55,846 nt of DNA from Chara braunii (Eukaryota; Streptophyta; Charophyceae; Charales; Characeae). The first letter of the stretch is position 1. Each line of letters starts with the position of its first letter. A program made the translations under genes and the position numbers. The stretch lies in NCBI GenBank assembly GCA_003427395.1, contig BFEA01000438.1, forward strand, positions 376,213-432,058. Reading direction: 5' to 3'. The notes beneath the pieces were generated by a model. It did not search any database. It saw only the letters and a list, made by a program, of their open reading frames with translations, and was not told the DNA's origin. Shown here piece after piece: positions 45,718 through 55,846 of the stretch.

Positions 45718-46290
45718 ATTTCTTCGATGCGGGCAGTCTGTCGCCTCGCACGTACCAACAACCCGAAGTTGTCACCCGACTTAGCCCGGGCGTGGAAGCC
45801 AGGTTCGCCCGTGTGCCACAGTCCTTTGCAGCCACACATTAACCCTGCATACCCAGCACCATCACGCCGGATCGCCCAACTCCCTACTAATTGTCTTGTC
45901 TTTGATCGTTAGCCGATCCTCTCGACCTCGCTAACTCCCAAGTGTAGATCAAAGAGCGAATTAGTCGTACTTGCATAATTTATAGCTCCCAGTATCCGTG
46001 CGAGATAATTTTGGGTTACGCTGAAGCAGGAGGAAGAGAAAAGAAGGAAGTGCCAACAACTGCATGACAGGGCTGCAACGTGGGGGACGTAACCACTCCC
46101 CACGCATCGATCTAGTCATGCATCTTCTCTGCCAATGAGATAGACAGAAAAGAGACGCAGGTTTTAGTGCGGAAGGAAATCAGGAGGGAGAGGATTACAA
46201 TTACACCTGCGATCACGAAGAAGGACTCAGAGCAAAAAAAGATTACAATTGCGATTATAATTAAGGCGCTGCGATAATCGCGCCAACGTT
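44080..46290 (-). repeat. Left LTR of the Ty3/gypsy element
   Basis: From AACCTCATGCCC near 44080 this matches the start of the right LTR at 54505. Shared blocks include CCAAGGATTTTTGGGA(G/A)AGTG, CACGGCCTTCGGGGA and AGTCTCGAT(C/T)GACGAGAG, and both continue into a CT microsatellite (here 45582-45714, one N). The left copy has an extra GACTG-rich and GGAGAT-rich insert (44400-44680). The outer edge is placed at about 46290, just before a CTCTTCCCC stretch that is GGGGAAGAG on the coding strand and could be the polypurine tract. The ends do not show the usual TG...CA. Confidence 0.75.
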
Positions 46291-46654
46291 CTCTTCCCCA
46301 CTTTTAGCAGAACAAGAAAGAAGCTACGACAACAGTTATTTTTGTGCTCGCTCCAACTACCAACCACCATGGGACCAAGCTTTTCTAAGAAGACAGGGGC
46401 ACTTGTGCAATTGGGTCGGCCTCTCCCATTCAACCCCCGAGTACAGTCGCGCAAGAAATCGGGAGTTTCATAAAGTAGTTCGCCACATATGTGACGCCCA
46501 TGCAAGCTGCATACTCCATGTCCCTGCACACAAGAGAGAAGAAAAAAGAGATGAAGAGGGGAAGGAAAAAAAAGAGGAAGAAGACAACTGAAAGGAAGTT
46601 CGCCATCGCTGCCCGATCCCTGCCCCTGTCTCGAGGCCCCGTTCACCGCTTCAC

Positions 46655-47377
46655 TCACGATGGTAATTGTCCCTCCGTCGACGTAGGTAATCTCAATACA
46701 GGGGGTGGGGTTGGAGGGTGAGATTGAGGAAGCGGTGGGATAAAAAGATCCAGCGATCGCACCCCGGTAGAGATAACCTCGTATCGCTCTAGTCGATGGA
46801 CAAGTAGAAATCGACGATTGCGATGCGGAAGGGAAGCGAGATAGTCGGGATAAAGGGTACATAGGGTGCACAGGAGGTCGGCGCGAATCTGCTCGTACTG
46901 GTTACAGGCGGGGATCGTTCCCGTAGTTAAGCAGTGGACTTCAATGTTGTTGAAGTCCCACCATTCTACACTGAATAGGAGGATATGGAGATGAAAGAGA
47001 GAGACGAGGGACTGGGTAGTTGAGTGGGGGAAGACCTCGCACACCAGACATGTGACATAGAAGTTATGGAACAAATAGGGAGTGAATGGATGCCAGGTGT
47101 TGGGAAACGGTGGGCGTTTTAGGATCTCGCGGAAGGAAAGATAGTCAAGGGGACAGCGAGAAATCGACCGAGGACGACGCCCGATTGCCGCATTTCTACA
47201 AAAGCGAAGGGTTGGTTGGGCGGGCGGAGGGAGTGGGTGAGGGGCTAAGTGCTCTTCTCCTGCTGCATTTTGCCCCTGTGGTGCTGCCATTGCGTTCTTC
47301 TTCCTCCGTCGGCGTCTCGGCATCCCCCGAGGGATCGTCATTCGTTGCTTGAGATAGGGGCTGCATCCCCTTGGCAT
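46655..47377 (-). CDS. Post-pol ORF b of the Ty3/gypsy element (unknown)
   Basis: A 240-residue minus-strand frame lies between integrase and the 3' LTR. I do not recognise it. The N-terminal part is Arg/Lys- and Pro-rich (MPRRRRRKKN near residue 20, then PPPAQP). The middle is less biased and contains a CLVCEVF pair and aromatic, histidine-rich stretches. The C-terminus is proline-rich. It is unbroken, unlike gag and pol, but it overlaps the downstream end of ORF a in another phase, so one frame could be fortuitous. Some plant Ty3/gypsy elements carry additional ORFs here. Confidence 0.25.
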   Translation of the reverse strand: MPRGCSPYLKQRMTIPRGMPRRRRRKKNAMAAPQGQNAAGEEHLAPHPLPPPAQPTLRFCRNAAIGRRPRSISRCPLDYLSFREILKRPPFPNTWHPFTPYLFHNFYVTCLVCEVFPHSTTQSLVSLFHLHILLFSVEWWDFNNIEVHCLTTGTIPACNQYEQIRADLLCTLCTLYPDYLASLPHRNRRFLLVHRLERYEVISTGVRSLDLFIPPLPQSHPPTPPPVLRLPTSTEGQLPS

Positions 47378-47995
47378 ACTCCTTCCGCGTCCTTCGCCCT
47401 TCTCTTCGCTTCCTCGTCCCGCGCCTCCTGTTCTTCTTGTGAGTGCTCGATAGACCCCGATTCTGCGCTCTGCTCCTCCTCATCCTGTGACGCGATCACT
47501 GCCCAGAAGTACGGATCGACGATCTCCTCCTGATCCAGGTACGGGACCGACGACGAATAGTATCGATTCTTATCGTCGTACATGGCAAGGCGCGTCCACA
47601 ACAGCTGCGGCCTAAGTGTCCGCTCTAATGTACCTTGCTCCAGGCTCTTGTCATTCTGGTACAGAATGTTGAGGGGCAGGTCGCCGAGGAGCTGCGCGAG
47701 AGGCACCGACAGTTCCTAAGTGATCGGCCCGAAGTGATCAGCACTCACCTCTCTGAACAAGATCCCCAACAGTTGTCCCTCCACGTCCGATCTCTACACT
47801 TGGATGATCAGCCACTCGATATCCCTGTCCAGATCGTCCGGATCAGCCGACTCAGCCGACTCAGCCTACGTGAACTCGACGTTGAGCAGGCAGAAGTTGA
47901 GCGCTATGAAAGTTTCCAACCACTCCGACCACCTATCTTCTTCCAAGTCGGGCACCGGAATCGCTTTGATTTCGTACGACAAATGTGAGCGGGTG
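47340..47995 (-). pseudogene. Post-pol ORF a (TAG-interrupted)
   Basis: The minus-strand frame runs from about 47990 to 47340 and is broken by three TAG codons, with the last 122 residues open (47338-47706). Visible features are a WSEWLETFIALNFCLLN segment, a PLAQLLGDLPLNILYQ segment, and a strongly acidic, probably helical C-terminal region (QDEEEQSAESGSIEHSQEEQ followed by EARDEEAKRRAKDAE). I do not recognise a family. All three stops are TAG, as expected if CAG codons decayed by C-to-T change. Confidence 0.4.
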
Positions 47996-48600
47996 GGAGA
48001 CTGCCACAAAGTAGGGAAGTTCGACGACAGTGTGAACATGGACAACTAGTGCTGGTTCATTGAGCTTACTCGAAGGGGACCAGCTCCGAAAGGATTACCT
48101 TCGGCTCCGCAGGATGCAACCAGATTAGGTGGGTGTCAAAACTATTGGTGCTTTCAACCCTATCCCTCAGTCGTGCGAGCCTGTGTCACCATGTAGTTGC
48201 CAATTCTTCCGCCCAGCGCCGCAACTGAAGAAGAGAGCTTGTGTGGACGCTCTCGTGTAGCGTCGAAAAGTCCCCGCTGAAGGAGATTAGCACGAAGATG
48301 TGGCTAACCCCCAAAGGAGAGAGTCGCAAGAATGCTGATCCTTTGGCCAACACCCTTCCCGAAGTCCCGAGACCCGCGTGTATACCCGTCGAGCTGAAGA
48401 ATTGCGTAAATCGAAGCAGATTCGTGCTGTGCCGAGGATGATGTACTTGCCCTATCGAGGAGATGAAGCCCCGCGACGTCAACATGCGTCGATTGATGAG
48501 CTGCTCCGCCACAAAGCTCATGGTGATGGCGGAGACGAAGAGTATGAGATGTGGAGAGAAGGGGAAGAGATAGATTCAGGTTCCTCGCTATCCCACTCAG
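47996..48600. other. Unresolved segment after integrase
   Basis: A minus-strand frame (48186-48521) and plus-strand frames overlap here. None has a recognisable domain, and no chromodomain was found after the GPY/F-like region. Confidence 0.4.
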
Positions 48601-49905
48601 AGGTCAGGGCGGAGCTATGAGGCGAGAGAGGAGGGGAGGCAGACAAGGGGTGGAGATAGGACATGTGGCAGATGATGGGACGATCCGATCGACTGCCCGA
48701 GACTTCCGGGGCAAGGCGGACCGAGTTCACACCGTTCGGTCTAAGCTCCACTACGTGGAATCGACCAAAGAATTGTGGCGCTAGTTTACCCCGGCGAGCA
48801 TATTTCCTCACATGCACAATGTCCCTAATTTATATTGGGGCCAAGGCCCAGCGTTCCCGTTTTGGGGCTCGTAGCTCCAGACCTGTCGGCCCTAGGCCAT
48901 TTCGGTCATCCGTTGTCTTTTCCGAACCAGCCGGGGAAGGGTCCGCTCCATCAGCTTTAAGTGGCGCTTGGCCTTTTCCTTAGCTGTTGCCCTTGTGGAT
49001 CGCCGACCCAACGTCGTTTCATCGTTCAGGTTCGGCAAAGCTACGCAGGCTAGGCTATTGGTCCATAGCTGGAACGCGGACAGACCCGTGGACTCCTGAG
49101 GTGTCCCTCGATGGATAGTTAGGATGTGGTGTACGATATCAGACCAAGGTCTTGTGTCCCTATCTGTGATATTGCACCGTAGGGAAATCTTGATCACTCG
49201 ATTTGCATTTTCCACTAATCCATTCGATAGTGATATATGGGGGGATTTGTCCTAGATGGAGATGCCATGTACGATCACGCTCATCAAAACTTCTCCTCGG
49301 AACTCTGCTCCACTGTCTGTCAGGATTTGCTCGGTATCCTGATGCATTCCGAGAAAACGGTTGACGTGCTGCACTATTTCTGTCCTCTGTCTCGTCTTGC
49401 ACGGGTAAGCCTCAATCCGTTTGGAGAAATGATCTACAAATACCAGTAGGACATAATATTTGCAGCTATTAGGATCAAGGGGAATTACGATGTTTGTCGT
49501 ATCCATGCTAACCGTCTGGGATGGTCATTCAACTACGGATGGAACAATGGATCTAGGCGGCTGAATCGGCGTCTTGTCAGTCGAACAGACCGGACAATTT
49601 TTAACAATGAATTTGACGTCGTCCCTAATATTGGACCAGTACCATTCATTCTTGTCGATAGTCGACTCCGTAATTCTGACAGCAAAATGGGCGGTTGTCT
49701 CTTCGTGGGCTGTCTTTGCCCAATCATGCCGCATAAAGGGGTGGGGTACGACCATCCAAAGACCGCCACCATCTGTCTTCTGCTTTTCTAACCTTCCTTC
49801 GTTCCATCGATAATTCCTTGTCCGTATGTTGGCCCATCTACGATCCTCCTTTGAGTATTCTCGGTGGGGGTTCCTTACAATCGTCGCTATCAATATGACA
49901 TATGT
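48600..49905 (-). pseudogene. Ty3/gypsy integrase (decayed)
   Basis: Read on the minus strand, the order is zinc domain, catalytic core, C-terminal domain. The H-H-C-C zinc motif is intact (49585-49707; H-x5-H-x30-C-x2-C). The core starts near 49506 with a DTT segment holding the first Asp and continues through LLVFVDHFSKR. The second Asp is in LTDSGAEF, and the Glu lies in NGLVENANR. An in-frame stop falls just before that block. About 48720-48817, in another phase, resembles the GPY/F domain (RGKLAPQFFGRFHVVE). The enzyme would join element cDNA to the genome; this copy is inactive. Confidence 0.87.
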
Positions 49906-49968
49906 CTAAACTTCGGTATGCCGAAATCTACGCGTCTTTTCCAGTCCTTCGGATGTGACTTCGAGGAA

Positions 49969-50214
49969 TCAAGCCTCTGTCGGAATCTTGTCGGTTCGAC
50001 ACAAGGGACACAACCACATGTTCTCCTCGTTCTTGTACTGAATACAAGACCCGTGGGCTCTAGACACACACCGTTCACAATCTACCCAATCGACGTACCC
50101 TTCTCCATAGGGTTGCATAGGGACAGAGTAAACCCACGAGATCGCTTCACAAAAATAGCAAAATTTTTCGGGGAGAAGGAGAAAATAAGAGGAGGTAGGA
50201 GAAAGGGGAGCCAC
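49969..50214 (-). pseudogene. PHD finger between RNase H and integrase
   Basis: In the same reading phase as the RNase H tail and the integrase zinc domain lies a C4-H-C3 motif at 49999-50160. Counted from 50214, its ligands are C19, C22, C46, C49, H54, C57, C69 and C72, with the conserved Trp at residue 67, two before C69. The DWVDCERC block followed by HGSC is typical of PHD fingers, which bind histone H3 tails. Stops lie just before and just after it, so the fusion is inferred from shared phase. A retrotransposon could use it to direct integration or interact with chromatin. Confidence 0.75.
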
Positions 50215-50223
50215 ATCATTACC

Positions 50224-51113
50224 TTATCCCCGCATCGCCAAGAGTCCACATGTCATTTCCTCAATGATTGGGGGATAACTTTCACTTCTCCGTAAGCAGG
50301 ACCTTGGGGGGGACTCCGGATCCTTCCACGGAACAATCTCTTCACACTTATTAATCCCTGATCGATGCAATCTTGTTAATCCGTCGGCGTTGCCTTGTTG
50401 CTCAATTTTCCTGTGGCCGATGTCGAAATCGAATTCTTGGAGTCTGACCACCTAACACCCAATCATACCCGTCTAATTAGTAAGCTTCTTGAGGGCGAGC
50501 AATGGTTCGTGATCAGTAACTAGCAAAAACTTGCCAAAAACTTCTGCCTGTACAGATACGGGTCGAAATGTTGAATTCCCCGGACCACCACGTAGCACTC
50601 TCCTTGGGGCGCTGAGTCATTCCGTCGCTCGTTTGACACAGTTCGTGATGCGTACTCGATGACGTGTTCCTTTCCGTCCTTCCCCTTCTGTGCCAAAATA
50701 GCGGAGATGGCCTCCCACTGCCAATCAATAATGAGTATGAATGGTCTCTCTGGGTTCGGCAAGATTAGAAAAGGTGTCGACGTCAGGGTGTTCTTTAGTG
50801 TAGAAAAGGCCTGCTCACAGTCCGGGTCCCAATGCAGAGGTTGGTCCTTTCGCAGAAGATTCGTCAGGGGCAGTGCGATTGCGGCGAAGTCTCGGATGAA
50901 TCGTCGATAGTACGAGGAAAGTCCCCAAAAGGCCCGAACCTGTGTGAGCGACGTCGGCGTGGGCGCTTCTCGAATGCCCTGATTTTTTGCAGATCTGGCC
51001 TCAGTCCTCCACACATCACGATATAATCCAAGAACGAGATTTCCGAAAGAAAAAACTCGCTCTTCTCGAGGGCGATCTTGAAACCCGTGTCCCTCAATGC
51101 CCCTAGCACCCAT
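50224..51113 (-). pseudogene. Ty3/gypsy RNase H (decayed)
   Basis: The minus-strand product begins with a thumb-like LTQVRAFWGLSSYYRRFI block and continues through PLHWDPDCEQAFSTLKNTL, then PFILIIDWQW at the place of the family's TDAS. It ends with TDHEPLLALKKL and VVRLQEFDFDIGHRKI...GNADGLTR. Two stops lie between 50520 and 50451. The RT-to-RNase H transition changes phase near an A6 run at about 50985, a likely frameshift. It would remove the RNA strand during reverse transcription. Confidence 0.88.
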
Positions 51114-51805
51114 TCCACATGATAAGCGTGCATATGAAACGAGTCAGTGTAGACTAGAATATCATTCATATACACGACAACACAAAGGTTGATCATGCCC
51201 TGCGTCAGCCACGTCTTGTTGACAAAATTCTGGAAGGTAACATTCATCGCTCTTTGAAAAGTCGTAGGTGCATTGCGTATCCCCATAGGACAACGGATCC
51301 ACTGCCACGTCCCTTCAAACAGAACGAATGTTGTCATTGGCTTGTCTTCCTCTTTAACTAGGATATGGTGAAAATCATGGCGAATATCGAACTTACTAAA
51401 ATAACGGCCACATCCAATCGCATCCAATAGATCATCAATCCGGGGTAAGGGGTACACATATTAAATCATGATGTCATTCAGTTTCCGATAACCGATGCAA
51501 ATGTGTGTTAGCCCGTTATTCTTAGGCACTAAAATGATGGGAAAGGACCAAGGTCCTGTGGCGGGTTCAATCCAACCATTCTCCTCAAACTCCCTGATTT
51601 TCTCCAACCCTGTTTTTCTTTTGGCGATAGAGTATCGGTATGGTTTCCAGTGAATGGGTGGATGTTCCCCCGTCTGAATTTCATGCTGGATCACTCGGGA
51701 CAGACAAATATTTGTATCTGTGATGCTAACCGCTTCTTGGTATTCACTTAAAATGTTTGCGATCATGTGGTGGATGCCATTTGACATGCATTCAGGTACA
51801 TGCAA
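50995..51805 (-). pseudogene. Ty3/gypsy reverse transcriptase (decayed)
   Basis: RT blocks follow one another in one phase: PYRYSIAKRKTGLEKIREFE, NGWIEPATGPWSFPIILVPK, a stop at about 51460, YPLPRIDDLLDAIG, FSKFDIRHDFH (first catalytic Asp), MGIRNAPTTFQRAMN, then YMNDILVY at 51152-51172. The canonical active site is YxDD; here the first Asp is Asn (AAT instead of GAT), so the enzyme could not function even without the stops. Confidence 0.92.
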
Positions 51806-52560
51806 ATTGTAGGGCTGTCAATTGATTCCCACCTCCAATCGCTTCATCTGAGTTCGTTTGGGGGTTCGATTCGGGGGAGACGAGATAAACGAGTGATCGG
51901 ATCCCCAAGAGAACACAGTGGTGATCATCTCGGCATTCTCTTCGGTGATTGCCACATGTTTATCGAGGGTGATCTCGCCTTCCTTGTCGCGGAGGCTTAT
52001 TGATTTCTCCTCGATTTTAATCCTGTTATCGAAAGAGGATGCATCCAACCTCGCAGGGGGTTCCAAAGCTTGTGTTTCCGCACCTCGACGTAACATATGT
52101 ATTTCCTTGCCCGTTGTGAGGAGCGACCGAGAGGGTGCCTCCGCAATGTCGTTTAAAAGATCTTTTGTCTAAGTAACAAGGTAACAGTGGGTTAGCTGCC
52201 TCATACAGGGTTCAAGGGGGTTCCAAAGAGTCTGTCATCCTGGAGAGTTGCACCAGTGGTTCCCATAGGAAAAGCATGTGCGCGCGTTGAGCTCGTTTTG
52301 TGCTAGCGCTGGTTCCCGTCATTCTGAAAGTCTTAGTCATTTTCTGATGGATCGGGTATTGTCAGGTTCTGTTTATCAATTTGTGCACTGCCTCTTCCTC
52401 ATTAGAGTTGTTGTCTGAATTACTAGTATGGGGTGAGGCGGGGAACTCGCCATCTTTCTCACTCTTCTAATTAGATTTGTTTGTTTCCTCATCCGGAAGG
52501 ATCATTCGGATCCTCTCGTCAATCCGGTGGAAATATATTGTGGGGTTTAATAAAAATTGT

Positions 52561-52926
52561 TCACGAGGTGAGGCGCATAGGGACGCTATACGGCTTCCCT
52601 CTTGTATTCTTCAGAACCACCATATGCCGTTTGAAATGGAAATTCGTTTGTAGTGCGTTGAGGTCGGGTAGGCTGATGAGCACATCATAAAATGTCACAT
52701 TCAACACAATCACCTTTCTGAGAGCATGCACTCTGCCTATCCGAAAAGGGACATTCGACATTCGACCAACGGCCCTAATCTTCCCCTCGTCTACAGAGAT
52801 AAGATGATCTCCTTCAGGGACTGGTATCATATATTTCTTCCTTCCAGCTTGCTCAACTAATCTAAGCGATATCGCCAGCATTGCCGCCCCTGAATCGAGG
52901 ATGGCGCTGTACAACATTCCCCACAC
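52561..52926 (-). pseudogene. Ty3/gypsy aspartic protease (decayed)
   Basis: The minus-strand product carries AILDSGAAMLAIS, the D-S-G-A active site of retroelement proteases (Asp codon 52894-52896). A PFRIGRVHALRKVIVL...YDVLISLPDL segment follows, matching the family's later (I/L)LGxD(F/W)L region with a degraded glycine. The family cleaves the Gag-Pol precursor. It is out of phase with the gag zinc knuckle, with stops between. Confidence 0.78.
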
Positions 52927-53194
52927 TTCTATATCACACTCGACTGATTTTCATGGAATGGGTTTAATGCTCAGAAAGTGGTCATCTTTCTGGATAATTC
53001 CAACGCCTTGTCAAGCTCCCGATTTTTGTCCAGTGTTTTTCCTTTAATGGTCGCAAGCTTTGCGAGGGCGAATCATTTCCTATTAGGCTTGCAGTGTTCC
53101 AGCATTCTGTAATTGGCTTGTTTTGATACGAACACAAGATGTCTAATCGGCAAGGGGATGCGATGATCCAGGGCCCTGACTATATCGAGCACGT

Positions 53195-54240
53195 CTAGTT
53201 CTCCGGTGGCAAATGTCGGTCCCCCGATTCCATTTCCCGGGGCGAGGGTCTCCATTCCAAGACTTCCCGCTCGTCATTAACCGGTTGAACCGCTCCTATC
53301 ATACCCAAACCTGGATAGCCCAATGTGAGATGTTGGTCGATGAGGATGAGCTTTGCTGCCTCCTCTATGACCGATGTACCGACCATCATCCCCTCCACTT
53401 CTTCCACCATCGTTCCGACTCGTCCAGGTCCATTTGCTATTGGTGCGGCTGTCACAGGGGCGGCTCCTACCCGAGCCTGTGGGGCTCGATGGGGACAATC
53501 CCACACTATATGCCCCGGTTGATAGCATGCATAACATTCGTTCGTTCTAGCGACGGGTGCTATGGCAGGTCCCCCGACCGCTTGTGCAGGCTGGCCTCCG
53601 ACAAGAAACGTCGGGGTTCAGACAGTGATAGGGCGCATCGATCACATCAATGTTTCCATCTGGTCGTTTTGCTCCCTTTGTTCCTTCTTGCTTTCTTGCA
53701 TCATGTTCATCAGGGTTCTTGTAAGTTCTAACATTGTGCTGGAATCGTTTGTCTTTCCTACTATACTTGGGAAGGGTACAACAACTTTCGCCGCTGATGG
53801 TCAATGTGGTTAGATCGGAAAGAGGTCTTCTTGCCGCCACGTGCTCCAGGTAGGTGACAGAGCCTGATACAAAACCCATATTGTCGAACTTGTCTTGGAG
53901 CGAGGCTAATACTGCTCTCGCCCGAGCTAATTCCGTAGAGTCCCCATCTTTAGCGTTGTCTTTCCTTTAAAGGAAGTTAGCGGCAAACTTCCGTTCCATT
54001 TCTTTTGCCGAGTCCATGATTTGTTGCATGGTGTGATTAATGGGGGAAAACTATTTTCGCAGCTTAGCCCGCATCGCGCGGTTTCTAAGCCCATCAATAA
54101 ACATGTGTCTCCCGACTTTCTCGTCTCATTCAGACTTTACGAACAGTCTGTAAAACCGACTTCGGTACTCGACGATGGACTCGGGAGGTTTCTGTACTCC
54201 GTCCTTGATAAGAAAAAAGGCCTGTTCCGGGTGATGTGCA
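53195..54240 (-). pseudogene. Ty3/gypsy gag with CCHC zinc knuckle (decayed)
   Basis: At about 53985-54232 the minus strand reads like the retrotransposon gag domain (ESIVEYRSRFYRLF, then FIDGLRNRAMRAKL), interrupted by TGA, TAG and TAA. A phase change follows, and at 53495-53536 there is an intact zinc knuckle, C-x2-C-x4-H-x4-C (CYACYQPGHIVWDC), followed by an Ala/Gly/Pro-rich tail to about 53195. Gag forms the particle and binds element RNA. Each of the three stops is one C-to-T change from CGA, CAG or CAA. Confidence 0.85.
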
Positions 54241-54491
54241 GCAGGTGCACGAACTCCCTCAGGCTGCAGAGGTATGAGCCTGGGTTGATCAGCCCTCCCT
54301 ATGCCGGGTTAGCATTAGGGGCAAGATTAACATTCACGTTGCCCGCCTGTCGTCCTGCCGACCGACTTCGGGTAACTACAGGATCGAGCACTGGCATATT
54401 TCTTTATCTAGATCGTCCTTGCCTGGGGCTTGCCAGATTGGTCAAGTTGTGGAGACGGAATACTTGTCAGTCCTTGGTCTTGACAAGTGTC

Positions 54492-54504
54492 GGCTCCGAT
54501 ACCA
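54492..54504 (-). promoter_or_regulatory. Primer-binding site, initiator tRNA-Met type
   Basis: On the minus strand TGGTATCGGAGCC lies one base inside the LTR edge. It matches the usual plant tRNA-Met primer site TGGTATCAGAGCC with one change. It sets the element's orientation and the inner border of the 5' LTR. Confidence 0.82.
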
Positions 54505-55809
54505 ACCTCAAGCCCAACGCAACTTCCTGTTTCAAAGTGCGAGGGGGCCTGGAAGTACATGAAAAGGGTGTGTCAAGGATTTTTGGGAAAGTGGGGTGGA
54601 GTCCCAAGTTGGAACTAGGATCTTCGGTCTCAAGTTTCAAGGACCGAAGTTCAAGTGGCTCGGCGAGAGACCAAGTTTTATTTTCTACACTTCTCAGGGT
54701 CGAGCGACTAGTTCTGCCGGCCTCGCCACCTGGGGCGGGTTCGTATTCTGTGTATAATGGGAACACAATGGGTGTTCCCCTATTTCAACACCCGTCATCG
54801 GCGAGTTTCGCAGATCTCGGAATCGAACGCAGATGGCCTCAGTCAGAGGTTGTGCTCTCGTCGCTCAGCTTCGGAGCGAGTTCGTTAGACAAATCCCGCG
54901 GCCCAGTAGGTGTAATACTGTTGGCACTTAGAGCACGGCCTTCGGGGATAGTAGGGGGCTATCGCCTTCCAGGGGATGACCGTTAGATTGTGGTAGGGAA
55001 AGAGATAGAAAGGAGGGAAGCTGGTTTCGATGGCGAGGAATCCCGACTCCACGTAATACCGGTGGTTACAAGTGTCGGGGTAATCCTGGATTCGAGGGTT
55101 TTATCCTATGGCCAGCTGAAAGTCCCATGCACACGGTCTATCGTTCTCAGTTTGGTAGGGAAATGCTGGAGGTCTTAGTCTCGATTGACGAGAGAGGTGC
55201 TCGTTTTCCCAGTACCTTCAGTACTGGCGATCTCTTAGGCGGTCACGGTCAGTGATCCAAAATGGAATGTTGATGTCCATATCTCATGAGAGAAACTCAA
55301 TTCATACCTATGTGTGTGCAAGGTGTGATCGGGTCGAAGACGGATCACTAGCATACAAACACGCATATACGTGATGATTGCTTCTTCGTGGTCATTCGAA
55401 TACATGATATGTCTCCAAACAGGCTGTAAGACTACCTTCTATGCATGCATTTCTTTTATTTTCGGTTTATTAAGGAAGATGACATCTTATGGGCTTAATG
55501 CAGAAATAAACAGTCGATCAATGCGACATACACATAAAAGAGGAAGGAGAAGGAGCAATTTCCCATACGTCAGCCAGACGCCCAATCCCCTGACCCAACA
55601 ATCAACAACATCCGTACTTTGAAGGCAATCAAACAATCAATCGATTTTTGCAGTTGTCATGCATCCTGTATCAAAACGAAAGAGACGGGGGAGAAAGAAA
55701 CAATTCATACATCAATCAAAAATAAGAAAATTTGAGATTGCCGCAAAGAAAGGTAGCCAAAACCAAAATCAAAATTATACAGAATATGCGAAGAGATAAC
55801 ACCACTTCA

Positions 55810-55846
<37 letters not shown>
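54505..55846 (-). repeat. Right (5') LTR of the Ty3/gypsy element, truncated by the window
   Basis: It matches the left LTR from AACCTCAAGCCC to the CT microsatellite at 55812-55846, where the window stops. Going by the left copy, about 700-850 bp should remain outside. Differences from the left LTR are frequent, including the absence of the GACTG-rich insert and a separate 54770-54890 segment, which suggests an old insertion or recombination. Confidence 0.82.

Noticed and set aside
48378-48620. Charged plus-strand 80-residue frame
   Set aside because: It overlaps the integrase C-terminal region on the minus strand and has no recognisable domain.
54021-54986. Plus-strand 321-residue frame over gag and the LTR
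   Set aside because: The minus strand carries the gag motif, the primer-binding site and the LTR border; no plus-strand motif is seen.

Overview
The window is a repeat-dominated stretch of nuclear DNA, most likely from a land plant or close relative. The signs are an L1-type LINE with a C-terminal reverse-transcriptase zinc domain, a Ty3/gypsy element whose primer-binding site matches initiator tRNA-Met, a short TA-flanked MITE, and U6 snRNA-like fragments of plant type (TTCGGGACAT near the 5' end, AAATCGAGA near the 3' end). I recognise no intact host gene. The species cannot be read from the sequence. Several runs of N beside homopolymers mark weak assembly.

Left part (1-28.3 kb). A C-tract minisatellite (1-1960) leads into three diverged copies of one large family of apparently non-coding elements: copy 1 (2143-5858, left-truncated), copy 2 (9823-17937, complete) and copy 3 (22083-about 28281). 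Copy 2 sits inside a decayed LINE (about 6787-9822 plus 17941-19197). A 3-bp duplication (ACC) flanks it, the ends resemble GGTGTCG...CGACACC, and the LINE reading frame resumes in phase beyond it. A 394-bp foldback element made of the family's own right end is nested in copy 2; copy 1 preserves the empty site.

These elements are the most interesting content. Each copy carries an array of about 8-10 short stem-loops whose stems differ from one another and mostly still pair, while the loop is nearly constant within a copy (CATAAGTTTGGG in copies 1 and 2, TTTCTAAGCA in copy 3). Downstream lie tandem 65-72 nt two-tier hairpins; upstream, in copies 2 and 3, is a third hairpin class. No transposase was found. 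I infer a non-autonomous DNA element that makes a highly structured RNA, or carries many sites for one loop-binding factor.

Middle part (28.3-44 kb). This is unassigned DNA with one plausible small ORF (29395-29790), a 196-bp MITE, tandem duplications, a 5'-truncated minus-strand LINE (33377-36706), SINE-like retroposons, an inverted-repeat element, a 43-base C run, and CT- and AAC-rich repeats.

Right part (44-55.8 kb). This is a decayed minus-strand Ty3/gypsy retrotransposon: left LTR (about 44080-46290), post-pol ORFs, integrase, a PHD finger between RNase H and integrase, RNase H, reverse transcriptase, protease, gag with a zinc knuckle, primer-binding site (54492-54504), and the start of the other LTR, which runs off the window. 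Several stops and the RT active-site Asn look like C-to-T decay on one strand or the other.
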